Source: DATFVB01 sp963714035 (GTDB lineage Bacteria; Acidobacteriota; Thermoanaerobaculia; UBA5066; DATFVB01). Taken from it: a stretch of DNA of 64,000 nt. Position 1 is the stretch's first letter. Each line of letters starts with the position of its first letter. Below the pieces are notes generated by a model that made no database searches, was not told the DNA's origin, and was given only the letters and a program-made list of their open reading frames with translations. The stretch spans positions 2,418,001 through 2,482,000 of the forward strand of contig OY970224.1 in NCBI GenBank assembly GCA_963714035.1, given 5' to 3'. Below are positions 35,228 to 43,443 of this stretch, piece after piece. A program made the translations under genes and the position numbers.

Positions 35228-35679
35228 GCGATTCCGACCTCAGGGATCTCTACCAGGAGGTCATCCTCGACCACAACCGGAAGCCCCGGAACTTCGGGAA
35301 GCTCGAGGACGCGAACCGGAAGGCGGAAGGTCACAACCCTCTCTGCGGCGACCGGCTGACCGTCTACATGGATCTCGAGAGCGACACGATCCGGAACATC
35401 AAGTTCGAAGGCTCGGGATGCGCGATCTCGAAGGCTTCCGCGTCGATGATGACGTCGGAGCTGAAGGGAAAGAGCGTCGAAGAGGCGGAGAAGACGTTCC
35501 ACCGCTTCCACCGGATGGTCACCGAGGCCGACGACGAAGACATCGAGTCTCTCGGCAAGCTCGCGGCGTTCTCCGGGGTGCGCGAGTTCCCGGTTCGGGT
35601 CAAGTGCGCGAGCCTCCCGTGGCACACGATGGAAGCCGCGCTGCGCTCGGAGAAGCCCGCGGAGATCAGCACGGAGTGA
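35224..35679 (+). CDS. sufU: SufU-type sulfur-transfer/scaffold protein
   Basis: 151 residues. SufU/IscU-fold: YQEVILDHNRKPRNFG, GHNPLCGDRLTVY with Cys41 and Asp43, FEGSGCAISKASASMM with Cys66, the SufU-specific insertion after residue 80, and VKCASLPWHTM with Cys128. In SUF systems lacking SufE this zinc protein accepts persulfide from SufS. It overlaps the sufS stop by 4 bases and ends the operon. Confidence 0.96.
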   Translation: MSDSDLRDLYQEVILDHNRKPRNFGKLEDANRKAEGHNPLCGDRLTVYMDLESDTIRNIKFEGSGCAISKASASMMTSELKGKSVEEAEKTFHRFHRMVTEADDEDIESLGKLAAFSGVREFPVRVKCASLPWHTMEAALRSEKPAEISTE

Positions 35680-35709
35680 GGATCGAGAAAAACGTCGCCC
35701 TCCATCGTG

Positions 35710-35798
35710 CCATCCCGAGGAGCAGCGCGACGAGGGATCTCGGTCGCGGCCTCCGATGATGAAATTCGACCGCGATTCCTCGCTTCGCTCGGAATGAC
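35710..35798. repeat. R3 palindromic repeat before the GNAT gene
   Basis: CATCCCGAGGAGCAGCGCGA on the left and TCGCTTCGCTCGGAATGAC on the right are the R3 ends; inner arms are CTCGGTCGCGG and CGACCGCGA. The right end (GGAATGACA) contains the ATG used by the next gene. Confidence 0.75.
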
Positions 35799-36237
35799 AC
35801 CTGGAAGGAGTCCAACCGCCGACCTCGAAATCTCGACCGACCCTTCCCGGTTCGATTTCGACGTCATCCACGGCTATCTCTCCCGCTCCTACTGGGCCGA
35901 AGGAATCCCCCGCGAGACCGTCGCGCGCTCGGTCGCCGGCTCGCTCGGATTCGGCGCCTTTCTCTCCGGACGACAGATCGGCTTCGCCCGCGTGATCACC
36001 GACAAATCGACGTTCGCCTATCTGGCGGACGTTTTCGTCCTCGAAGAGTTCCGCGGCCACGGCGTCGCTTCGAAGATCATGGAGGCGGTCGTCATGCATC
36101 CGGATCTCCAGAATCTCCGCCGCTGGATGCTCGTGACGCGCGATGCTCATCCGCTCTACGAGAAGTTCGGTTTCCGGACTCTGGCGAGTCCGGAGCGGCA
36201 CATGGAAAAGACCGACCGCGCCGTTTACCGGCGCTGA
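35794..36237 (+). CDS. GNAT-family N-acetyltransferase
   Basis: 147 residues. Typical small GNAT: FDFDVIHGYLSRSYWAEGIP start, IGFARVITDKSTFAYLADVFVLEEFRGHGVASKIM with the acetyl-CoA loop (RGxGxA form), and a C-terminal LVTRDAHPLYEKFGF. Substrate unknown. The only in-frame start before the domain is ATG 35794, which belongs to an R3 repeat end; a good GGAAGGAG lies after it (35802-35809) with no usable start codon at the right distance, so the native start may have been lost or altered. Confidence 0.85.
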   Translation: MTPGRSPTADLEISTDPSRFDFDVIHGYLSRSYWAEGIPRETVARSVAGSLGFGAFLSGRQIGFARVITDKSTFAYLADVFVLEEFRGHGVASKIMEAVVMHPDLQNLRRWMLVTRDAHPLYEKFGFRTLASPERHMEKTDRAVYRR

Positions 36238-36602
36238 TTTCTCCGGATCTCCGGCGCCTCGACGATCCTCGTTCCGCTCGCCGGATTCTCGCCGGCCGCC
36301 TTCGCCGCCGCGATCGACCCGAGCGCCGAGGCGAGATCGATCGAAAGGAACTGCGCGGCCTTCGCGGGGGAAGGATGCGGCAAGCCGACGAGCTGGACGA
36401 AGGTGTCGGCCGGGGCCACCGCGAAAGCGAAAGAGTCGCGATCGAGAGGGTTTCCGGGAACCGGCTCGACCCCGGACGGCAGTTTTCCTTTCGACCCCGG
36501 ACGGGCGAGCGCCCGAACCCGATGACGCCGCCCGACGAGCTCGCCGACGAGCCGGGTCCCGAGGTACCCGGTCGCTCCCGCGACGAAGACATGACGGGAC
36601 AT
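36225..36602 (-). pseudogene. Truncated NAD(P)-binding epimerase/NmrA-like gene
   Basis: The 125-residue frame starts like an atypical short-chain dehydrogenase (HVFVAGATGYLGTRLVGELV, with the GxxGxxG nucleotide loop, then RVRALARPGSKGKLPSGVEPV and DTFVQLVGLPHPSPAKAAQFLSIDLASALGSIAAAKAAG). Intact relatives continue for another 150-200 residues; here the frame ends in an unrelated basic tail (EAPEIRRNQRR) and overlaps the GNAT stop by 13 bases. It is most likely a 3'-deleted remnant with no active site. Confidence 0.7.
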
Positions 36603-36685
36603 GCTTCCGGCGATACGCCGCCTCCGTCGTTTCGGATTCCTGGCCCTCTCGCACCCCCGCTGGTAGGCTTTCGGCGGAGGACCGG

Positions 36686-38893
36686 ATGAAGCTTCTCGCC
36701 CTTTTCGCGATCGTCCTCGCCGCGGCGCCGGCCGGCCGGGCGCTCGAGTATCCGAAGGCGCCCACGTCGAACACGGTCGACGACTACCACGGCACGAAAG
36801 TCGCCGACCCGTACCGTCCGCTCGAGGATCCCGACGCGCCGGCGACCCGCCGGTGGATCGATGAGGAGAACCGCCTCTCGCGCTCGTACCTCGACGCGAT
36901 CCCGGAGAGATCCGCGATCGAGAAGCGGCTGACGGAGCTCTGGAACTACGAGCGGTACTCGCCGCCGGAGAAGTCCGGCGGACGGTACTTCTTCACCCGG
37001 AACGACGGACTCCAGAACCAGTCGCCGCTCTATTTCCTTGATCGCCTCGACGGCAATGGTCTCGATCGCCTCGCCGGCACTGGTCTCGATCGCCTCGACG
37101 GCAATCCGCGTCTGCTCCTCGACCCGAACACCCTCTCGAAGGACGGAACGGTCTCGCTCGCCGGCTGGTCCGTCTCGAACGACGGAAAGCTCCTCGCCTA
37201 TGGCACGTCCTCCGGCGGCTCGGACTGGAACGAATGGCACGTCCGCGACGTCGACACGGGTAAGGACCGGCCGGACGAGCTGAAATGGGTCAAGTTCTCG
37301 GGCGCGTCGTGGGCGCACGACGACTCCGGTTTCTATTACGCACGCTACGACGAGCCGGCGAAGGGAAAGGAGCTCCAGGCGGTCGTCAAGAACCAGAAGC
37401 TCTTCTTCCACCGGCTCGGAACGCCGCAGTCCGAGGACGCCCTCGTCTACGCCCGGCCCGATCAGCCCGACTGGTTCTATTACGCGAGCGTCACCGACGA
37501 CGGCCGCTGGCTGATCCTGACGATCTCCGAGGGAACGAGCCCGAAGAGCCGCGTGTACTACCGGGACTTGTCGACCCCTGCCGACCATCGCGACCCTTCG
37601 AATCCGGCGAGCGGCTTCGTGAACCTTTTCGACCGCTACGACGCGAAGTACCGGTTCCTCGACGACGTGGGGACGACGTTCTATTTCCTGACCGACAAGG
37701 ACGCGCCGCGCGGACGGATCGTCGCGGTCGACGTCGCGGCCGCGGGAGCCGAACCGAAGCTCGCCGACGTCGTCCCGCAGGGGGACGCCGCGATCGAGGG
37801 CGCCTCCCTCGTCGGCGACCGCTTCGTCGTCGACTACCTTCGGGACGCGTCGAGCCGGGTCAGGCTCTTCGCGCGCGACGGAAAATTCGAGAAGGAGATC
37901 GCCCTGCCGACGCTCGGCACCGCTGGCGGTTTCGGCGGCAAGCGCAGCGACCGCGAGACGTTCTATTCGTTCGTCTCCTTCTCGTATCCGGTCCGGATCT
38001 ATCGCTACGACTTCGATTCGGGAACGAGCACCGTCTTCCGCGAGCCGAAGGTCCCGTTCCGACCCGACGACTACGAGGCGAAGGAGGTCTTCTACCCGTC
38101 GAAGGACGGGACGAAGGTCCCGATGTTCCTCGTCGGAAAGAAGGGGTCGCTCGCTCCGTCGGGCGATCGGCCCACACTCCTCTACGGCTACGGCGGGTTC
38201 GACCTCCCGCAGACGCCGGTCTACGCCGCGCGCGTGATGACGTGGCTCGAACGCGGCGGGCTATATGCGCTCGCGTGCATCCGCGGCGGTTCGGAATACG
38301 GCGAGGAATGGCACCGGGAGGGGATGCTCGGAAAGAAGCAGAACGTCTTCGACGACTTCGCCTGGGCGGCGAAGTGGCTGATCGCCGGACAATACACGAA
38401 TCCGGAGCATCTCGCGATCCACGGGCGGAGCAACGGCGGGCTCCTGATCGGCGCGACCGTCAACCAGCACCCCGAGCTCTTCGGAGCCGCGATCGCGCAG
38501 GCGGGCGTGATGGACATGCTGCGGTACCAGAAGTTCACGATCGGCTGGGCGTGGGCCTCCGACTACGGCTCGTCGGACAAGGCCGACGAATTCCCGTGGC
38601 TCCGCGCGTACTCTCCGGTTCACAACGTGAAGAAGGGAACGCGATTCCCGGCCGTGCTCGTCCTCACGGCCGACCACGACGATCGCGTCGTTCCCGGACA
38701 TTCGTTCAAGTACGCGGCGGCGATGCAGGCGGCTCAGGCCGGAAGCGCCCCGATCCTGATCCGCATCGAGACGCGCGCCGGCCACGGAGGGGGCGGAGAC
38801 CTCGGGAGCGAGACCTCCGTGACCAAGCAGATCGAGGAATCGGCCGACATTCTGGCGTTCCTGTGGAAGAACGCGGGGCCGGCAAAGAAGTAA
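36686..38893 (+). CDS. Prolyl oligopeptidase (S9A), exported
   Basis: 735 residues with a signal peptide (MKLLALFAIVLAAAPAGRALE). N-terminal part NTVDDYHGTKVADPYRPLED, a seven-bladed propeller (about 85-430), and the C-terminal alpha/beta-hydrolase domain with the catalytic Ser in IHGRSNGGLLIGATVNQ, Asp in LTADHDDRV and His in RAGHGGGG. It cleaves after proline in short peptides, probably in the periplasm. A 24-bp unit is repeated in frame at 37040-37105 (DRLDGNGL-DRLAGTGL-DRLDGN), lengthening a propeller loop. ATG 36686 has GGAGGACC upstream. Confidence 0.95.
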   Translation: MKLLALFAIVLAAAPAGRALEYPKAPTSNTVDDYHGTKVADPYRPLEDPDAPATRRWIDEENRLSRSYLDAIPERSAIEKRLTELWNYERYSPPEKSGGRYFFTRNDGLQNQSPLYFLDRLDGNGLDRLAGTGLDRLDGNPRLLLDPNTLSKDGTVSLAGWSVSNDGKLLAYGTSSGGSDWNEWHVRDVDTGKDRPDELKWVKFSGASWAHDDSGFYYARYDEPAKGKELQAVVKNQKLFFHRLGTPQSEDALVYARPDQPDWFYYASVTDDGRWLILTISEGTSPKSRVYYRDLSTPADHRDPSNPASGFVNLFDRYDAKYRFLDDVGTTFYFLTDKDAPRGRIVAVDVAAAGAEPKLADVVPQGDAAIEGASLVGDRFVVDYLRDASSRVRLFARDGKFEKEIALPTLGTAGGFGGKRSDRETFYSFVSFSYPVRIYRYDFDSGTSTVFREPKVPFRPDDYEAKEVFYPSKDGTKVPMFLVGKKGSLAPSGDRPTLLYGYGGFDLPQTPVYAARVMTWLERGGLYALACIRGGSEYGEEWHREGMLGKKQNVFDDFAWAAKWLIAGQYTNPEHLAIHGRSNGGLLIGATVNQHPELFGAAIAQAGVMDMLRYQKFTIGWAWASDYGSSDKADEFPWLRAYSPVHNVKKGTRFPAVLVLTADHDDRVVPGHSFKYAAAMQAAQAGSAPILIRIETRAGHGGGGDLGSETSVTKQIEESADILAFLWKNAGPAKK
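37040..37105 (+). repeat. 24-bp in-frame tandem repeat
   Basis: Units at 37040-37063 and 37064-37087 with a partial third at 37088-37105, each starting GATCGCCTCG. They encode DRL-(D/A)-G-(N/T)-GL and leave the reading frame intact. Confidence 0.85.
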
Positions 38894-38901
38894 TCTGGTC
38901 G

Positions 38902-38984
38902 GTCAGCCGGAGCGGAGCGAGGGTCTCGGTCGCCGGGAAACATTCGACCGGGATTCCTCGGTCGCATCACTCCCTCGGAATGAC
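38902..38984. repeat. R3 palindromic repeat after the prolyl oligopeptidase gene
   Basis: GTCAGCCGGAGCGGAGCGAG at the left and CCTCGGAATGAC at the right, with inner arms GTCTCGGTCG and CGACCGGGAT. A diverged copy. Confidence 0.65.
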
Positions 38985-39013
38985 AGCAGCGGAGCGCCTC
39001 GCTCCGACCGACA

Positions 39014-39787
39014 TTACCGTCGGTACGCCTCGGGGCGCACGTCCTCGAGCACCGGGAACTTCGCTCGCGCCTCGGCCACCTTTGCGGGATCCACGTCGCC
39101 GATGAGGACGCGATCAGCGGCGTCGCCCTCGACGATCGTCTCTCCCCACGGATCGATGACCGCCGAATCGCCCGCGTAACGGAGCTTCCCTCCCTCGCCG
39201 ACGCGGTTGACGGCCGCGACGTAGGCGAGGTTTTCGATCGCGCGGGCCCGCAGCAGAGTCTGCCAATGCGCACGTCTCGTTTCCGGCCAGTTCGCGACGA
39301 CGATGAAGAGGTCGGTCTCCTTCGCGGCGAAGCGGAACGGCTCGGGGAAGCGCAGGTCGTAACAGACGAAAGGCGTCACCCGAACGCCGTCGATCTCGAC
39401 GGTGACGACCCGCTCTCCCGGCGCGTAATGGCGGTGCTCGCCGGCGTAGGTGAACGGGTGGATCTTCGCGTAGCGCGCCACGTCGCCCGCCGGCGAAACG
39501 ACGAGGGCGGTGTTCCGCGGCCGGCCGTCCCCGCCCGTCTCCGGAAGGCTTCCGATGATCCAGAGAGCGCGCTCCGCCGCCTGCTCCCGGAGAAAGACCT
39601 CGCTCGGCCCCCCGGGCGGTTGCGCGATGCGGGAGGCGTCCATCGAGAAGCCCGTCGGGAACATCTCGGGAAGGAGCGCGAGACGTGCGCCTTCGCCGGA
39701 GGCCCGCTCGAGCCGCTCCGCGACCCGCCGATGATTCCCGGCGACGTCCTCCCAGACGATGTCGAACTGGACGAGCGCGATGCGCAA
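39014..39787 (-). CDS. Omega-amidase / carbon-nitrogen hydrolase
   Basis: 257 residues. Nitrilase superfamily triad visible: Glu41 in LLPEMFPTGFSM, Lys108 in YAKIHPFTYAGE, Cys142 in FVCYDLRFPE. The FPTGFSM and KIHPFTYAGEH segments match the YafV/omega-amidase branch, which hydrolyses 2-oxoglutaramate or 2-oxosuccinamate. It lies 1 bp after the aminotransferase stop on the same strand; such pairs (glutamine transaminase K plus omega-amidase) regenerate methionine from its keto acid and drive the reaction by removing the amide keto acid. Confidence 0.9.
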   Translation of the reverse strand: MRIALVQFDIVWEDVAGNHRRVAERLERASGEGARLALLPEMFPTGFSMDASRIAQPPGGPSEVFLREQAAERALWIIGSLPETGGDGRPRNTALVVSPAGDVARYAKIHPFTYAGEHRHYAPGERVVTVEIDGVRVTPFVCYDLRFPEPFRFAAKETDLFIVVANWPETRRAHWQTLLRARAIENLAYVAAVNRVGEGGKLRYAGDSAVIDPWGETIVEGDAADRVLIGDVDPAKVAEARAKFPVLEDVRPEAYRR

Positions 39788-39788
39788 G

Positions 39789-40970
39789 CTACGCCCCGGC
39801 CGCGGCCGTCCTCGGCTTCAGGTTCCTCTTCAGCCGCGCGACCGCCTCCCGCAGCGTTTCGTCCTTCTTGCAAAACGCGAATCGCGCGTAGCGCTTTCCC
39901 TCGTCCGATTTGCCGTAGAACGAGGTCGGCGGGAGCGCGGCGACGCCGATCTCGGCCGTCAGCCACTTGCAGAACGACGCGTCGTCTCCGTCGTGGAATC
40001 TCGAGAAGCCGGCACAGCAGAAATACGTCCCGTGCGCGGGATGGACGTCGAATCCGATCGCGGCGAGCTCGGAGGAGAGATAGTCGCGCTTCTTCCGGTA
40101 CGAGGCGAGGAGCTCGTCGTAATAGCTCCTCGGCGCGTCGAGCGCGGCGGCCGCGGCGTACTGGAGCGGCGTGGCGGTCGCGAACGTGACGAACTGGTGG
40201 GCGGCGCGCACGGCAGCCGTGAGCGGTGCCGGCGCCGCTGCCCAGCCGATCTTCCAGCCGGTCAGCGAGAAGGTCTTGCCGAAGGAAGAGATCGTGATCG
40301 TCCGCTCCCGCATCCCGGGAATCGACGCCATCGGCACGTGCTTCCCCTCGTACACAAGGTGCTCGTAGACCTCGTCCGTGATGCAGAGGACATCGCGGTC
40401 GCGGCAGAGCCGCGCGATCGCCGAAAGCTCGTCCGCGGAAAACACCTTCCCGGTCGGGTTGTGCGGCGTATTCAGCACGACCGCCCGCGTCTTGCCCGAA
40501 AAGGCCGCCTCGAGCTCGCGCAGATCGAACTTCCAATCCGGCGCGCGAAGCGTCACGAAGACGGGAACGGCGCCGGCCATGGCCACACTCGCCCGGTAGG
40601 AGTCGTAGAAGGGTTCGAAGAGGATCACCTCGTCGCCGGCGTCGCAGACGCCGTTGATCGCGTCGAAGATCGCCTCGGTCGCTCCGGACGTGATCGTGAT
40701 CTCCGTCTCGGCCGCGTAATCGAGCGCCCAGTCGCGCCGGTACTTCTCGGAGAGCTTCCGGTGCAGCTCGGGGATGCCGGTGACGCGCGCGTACTGGCCG
40801 TGGCCCGCGCGGATCGCCGCGATCGCGGCTTCCCTGGCGAACTCGGGCCCGTCGAAGTCGGGGAAGCCCTGAGCGAGATTGACGGCGCCGTGCTCGATCG
40901 CCAGGCGCGTCATCTCCGAGAAGATCGTCGTTCCGAAACCGTCGAGTCTGCGGGAGAGTACGGATCGCAT
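39789..40970 (-). CDS. Methionine/kynurenine-type aminotransferase (KAT/YbdL-like)
   Basis: 393 residues. Class I aminotransferase: NLAQGFPDFDGP, GHGQYARVTGIPELR-like region, TSGATEAIFDAI, FEPFYDSY, NTPHNPTGKVF, TDEVYEHLVYEG and the PLP lysine Lys232 in SSFGKTFSLTGWKIGW. The FDGP and YEHLVYEGKHVP features fit the YbdL/KAT group, which transaminates methionine, glutamine and aromatic amino acids. Together with the omega-amidase next to it and mtnA at 22.3 kb it could complete the last steps of methionine salvage. Confidence 0.92.
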   Translation of the reverse strand: MRSVLSRRLDGFGTTIFSEMTRLAIEHGAVNLAQGFPDFDGPEFAREAAIAAIRAGHGQYARVTGIPELHRKLSEKYRRDWALDYAAETEITITSGATEAIFDAINGVCDAGDEVILFEPFYDSYRASVAMAGAVPVFVTLRAPDWKFDLRELEAAFSGKTRAVVLNTPHNPTGKVFSADELSAIARLCRDRDVLCITDEVYEHLVYEGKHVPMASIPGMRERTITISSFGKTFSLTGWKIGWAAAPAPLTAAVRAAHQFVTFATATPLQYAAAAALDAPRSYYDELLASYRKKRDYLSSELAAIGFDVHPAHGTYFCCAGFSRFHDGDDASFCKWLTAEIGVAALPPTSFYGKSDEGKRYARFAFCKKDETLREAVARLKRNLKPRTAAAGA

Positions 40971-41169
40971 GACGCGATTCTACCGTCGGCCGGCGCGCGC
41001 CCAGCCTCGGTCGGGCGCCGGAGCGGTCGAGCCACACGAGGCCGCGAGTGAGCGGGCCGCCGGATGATCCCTCGTCGCTTCGCTCCTCGGGATGACACAT
41101 CTCGGAGGTCCGCGATCCGGGAGGCCGAGCGGTTCCAGCGCAGCGTGCCGCCCGGCCGACGTGCCCGGA
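40971..41169. repeat. Mosaic of R2 and R3 repeat parts
   Basis: Bases 41018-41036 (CCGGAGCGGTCGAGCC) and 41100-41165 (GGAGGTCCGCGATCCGGGAG, then GCGGTTCCAGCGC and CGGCCGACGTG) are R2 flanks matching the reverse complement of the 2.9 kb copy. Bases 41062-41097 (GATCCCTCGTCGCTTCGCTC, then CTCGGGATGACAC) are half an R3 element that replaces the R2 centre. No gene is seen. Confidence 0.65.
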
Positions 41170-41589
41170 CTACCGCAAGGAGGCGAGATACACGCCGATC
41201 AGGCACAGCAGCAGCCCGGCGAGGTTGACCGCCGACAGCCGTTCTCGGAAGAGGATCGTGCCGAGCGGAACGAGGATCGCCGCGAGCGCCGCCGCGCCCG
41301 CAAAGGAAGCAAGGCTGATGTTCCAGCCGGACCGGTAGACGAAGAGAAAGGCGAACTCGATGACGAAGGCGCCCACGCCGACGCCCACGCTCGCCCACGT
41401 CGTCCGGCTCCAGGAGGCGCGGAGCGGCCGCTGCGCGGCGAACGGCAGCAGGAGCGCCGAGAGCGCGAGAGCCGTGACGTAGCTCACGAAGACCGAGAAG
41501 ACGGGGTCGAGCCCGCGCGGGATCGATTTCTGGGAGACGTGGTACAGCACGTTTCCGGCGACGACGAAGAGCATCGACCAGTAGAACAT
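41170..41589 (-). CDS. EamA/DMT-like half transporter
   Basis: 139 residues with five hydrophobic helices (VAGNVLYHVSQKSIP, FVSYVTALALSALLLPF, SVGVGVGAFVIEFAFLFVYR, ASFAGAAALAAILVPLGTILF, AVNLAGLLLCLIGVYLA). The FRERLSAVNLAGLLLCLIGVYL end is the standard EamA C-terminal motif. It corresponds to one EamA half, so it should dimerise as small multidrug-type members do. Substrate unknown. GGGAGGAC precedes ATG 41589. Confidence 0.85.
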   Translation of the reverse strand: MFYWSMLFVVAGNVLYHVSQKSIPRGLDPVFSVFVSYVTALALSALLLPFAAQRPLRASWSRTTWASVGVGVGAFVIEFAFLFVYRSGWNISLASFAGAAALAAILVPLGTILFRERLSAVNLAGLLLCLIGVYLASLR

Positions 41590-41631
41590 CGTGTCCTCCC
41601 TCCCCCCGATCCGTTTATCACGGCGGCGCCG

Positions 41632-42777
41632 TCATCGAAGCGGCCGGAAGAACGCCCGGACGTCCTCCGCGAGGAGCTCCGGCTCTTCCATCGCCGCGAA
41701 GTGGCCGCCGCGGTCGAACTCGGTCCAGCGGACGACCTCGTATCCGCGCTCCACCCACGAGCGCGGCGGAAACGGCGCCTCCTTCGCGAACCGCGCGATT
41801 GCGGTGGGAGTCTGCACACGCCGTCCCTCCGCGAACCGGAGCGGGCGGGCCGCCGTTTCCCGATAGAGCCGCATGGACGAGCCGATCGTCTCCGTGATCC
41901 AGTAGATCGTCACGTTCGTCAGCAGCTCCTCTGCCGTGAAGCGCTTCCGCCAGTCGCCGCCGCAGTCGCTCCAGCTCTGGAACTTCTCGACGATCCATGC
42001 CGCGAGGCCGGCCGGGGAGTCGTTCAGCGCGTACGCGAGCGTCTGGGGATACGTGCGCTGCTCGTGCGCATAGCCCCCCTCCTCCTCGATCCACCGCGCC
42101 CGGTCGGCGAGGAACGCGCTCTCCTCCGCCGAGGGCGGCGGACCGGACGAAAGGTCCGGTGCGTAGCTTCCGGGAACGTAGTTGAGATGGATTCCGGTCA
42201 GGCGCCCGGAATGCTCCAGCGCGAGGCCGGTCGAGACGCTCGCGCCGAAATCGCCTCCCTGCGCGCCGAACCGCCCGTAGCCGAGTCCTTCCATGAGACG
42301 GGACCAGAGATCCGCGATCCGGAAGGTATTCATTCCGCGCGCCGACGGCCGCCCGGAAAATCCAAAGCCGGGCAGCGACGGCACCACGACGTCGAAGGCG
42401 TCGGCCGGGTCGCCTCCGTACGCTCCGGGATCGGCGAGGAGCGGGATCACATTGCGCATCTCGACGAACGATCCAGGCCACCCGTGCGTGACGACGAGCG
42501 GCATTGGCGCGGGCCCGCGGCCCCGGACATGCGCGAAATGGATCGTCTCCCCGTCGACGTCCGCGAGGAACTGGGGCAGCCGGTTCAGCTCCTCTTCCTC
42601 GCGCCGCCAGGAGAAGCCGTCGCGCCAGAAGGCGAGGAGATCGCGCATCTCCGGAAGCGACGCGCCGTCCTCCCATCCGTCCGAGAGCGCATCGGGAAGC
42701 CGCGTCTCCGCCAGACGGCGCCGCAGGTCCGCGATCGCTCGGTCGGAGGCGCGGATGGAAAAGGGCCGGATCGACAT
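41632..42777 (-). CDS. Epoxide hydrolase, N-terminal-EHN type
   Basis: 381 residues. Begins with the EHN domain (DLRRRLAETRLPDALSDGWEDG..., LLAFWRDGFSWRREEEELNR) and continues as an alpha/beta hydrolase: VTHGWPGSFVEM oxyanion region, LPGFGFSG, nucleophile Asp in GAQGGDFGAS, lid region, and the late DRGGHFAAMEEPE with the catalytic His. It hydrolyses epoxides to diols. ATG 42777 begins the EHN domain; the frame is open much further upstream but antisense to the CGNR gene. Divergent from the CGNR-type regulator, which may control it. Confidence 0.93.
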   Translation of the reverse strand: MSIRPFSIRASDRAIADLRRRLAETRLPDALSDGWEDGASLPEMRDLLAFWRDGFSWRREEEELNRLPQFLADVDGETIHFAHVRGRGPAPMPLVVTHGWPGSFVEMRNVIPLLADPGAYGGDPADAFDVVVPSLPGFGFSGRPSARGMNTFRIADLWSRLMEGLGYGRFGAQGGDFGASVSTGLALEHSGRLTGIHLNYVPGSYAPDLSSGPPPSAEESAFLADRARWIEEEGGYAHEQRTYPQTLAYALNDSPAGLAAWIVEKFQSWSDCGGDWRKRFTAEELLTNVTIYWITETIGSSMRLYRETAARPLRFAEGRRVQTPTAIARFAKEAPFPPRSWVERGYEVVRWTEFDRGGHFAAMEEPELLAEDVRAFFRPLR

Positions 42778-42827
42778 AACCGGTAAAGTTGCCTTCATCG
42801 GTGAGATGAAATCATCGATGGGATAAC

Positions 42828-42855
42828 CTGTCAAATGCCGTTCATCGGTTATATT
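42828..42855 (+). promoter_or_regulatory. Promoter region of the CGNR gene with half-site repeats
   Basis: CTGTCA (42828-42833) and TATATT (42850-42855) are 16 bp apart; the -10 ends 6 bases before GTG 42862. Between the divergent genes the motifs ATAACC and GGTTAT and three ATCGRTG-like words (CATCGGT, CGATGGG, CATCGGT) recur, a possible operator. Confidence 0.5.
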
Positions 42856-42861
42856 GCCGGA

Positions 42862-43443
42862 GTGGAAAATCTCCCGTTCGAGTGGATCGGCGGCGACCGG
42901 AGCATCGATTTCCACAACACGGTCACCTGGGGCCACGGCGTTCTTTCGGAAGAGAGGTTCCGCTCCCGCGAAAACGTCCGGGAGTGGGCTCGGGGCGCCG
43001 GTCTCTCGCCGTCGATCGGTTCCGGAAAGCTCCTCGCCGATGCTCTCGCCCTCCGCGAGGCGCTGCATGCGCTCTTCTTCCCCCTCTCGATCGGCCGCGC
43101 GCCGGGGGCGAAGGGTCTCGCGGCCTTCGATGGTTTCCTGGGCCGCGCGGCAGCCGAGGCGCGCCTCGAGCGCGACCGCCGCGGGTTTCGCTGGACGTTC
43201 GCGCGCGCGGGGCGGCTCGATCCCGTCCTCGCCGAGGTGGTCTGGTCGGCCGCCCACCTCCTCGCCTCCCCCGATATCGAGAGGCTGCGCGCCTGCGCGA
43301 ATCCGACCTGCGGTTGGGTGTTCCTCGATCGGAGCCGCCGCGGCAACCGCAAGTGGTGCGAAATGCGCGAGTGCGGGAACCGCGCGAAGGCCCGGAGGTA
43401 CTACCGGCGTCATCGGGCCGCGAAGATAGGATCGGCGGGATGA
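42862..43443 (+). CDS. CGNR zinc-finger transcription regulator-like protein
   Basis: 193 residues. N-terminal ABATE domain (FEWIGGDRSIDFHNTVTWG, then REWARGAGL, LREALHALFFPL) and a C-terminal CGNR zinc finger (RLRACANPTCGWVFLDRSRRGNRKWCEMRECGNRAKARRYYRRHR) with four cysteines, probably DNA-binding. GTG 42862 is chosen because the domain starts there and the -10 hexamer lies 6 bases before it; ATG 42835 would overlap the -35. It is likely a local regulator of the divergent epoxide hydrolase gene (inference). The stop overlaps the tsaD start by 4 bases. Confidence 0.88.
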   Translation: MENLPFEWIGGDRSIDFHNTVTWGHGVLSEERFRSRENVREWARGAGLSPSIGSGKLLADALALREALHALFFPLSIGRAPGAKGLAAFDGFLGRAAAEARLERDRRGFRWTFARAGRLDPVLAEVVWSAAHLLASPDIERLRACANPTCGWVFLDRSRRGNRKWCEMRECGNRAKARRYYRRHRAAKIGSAG

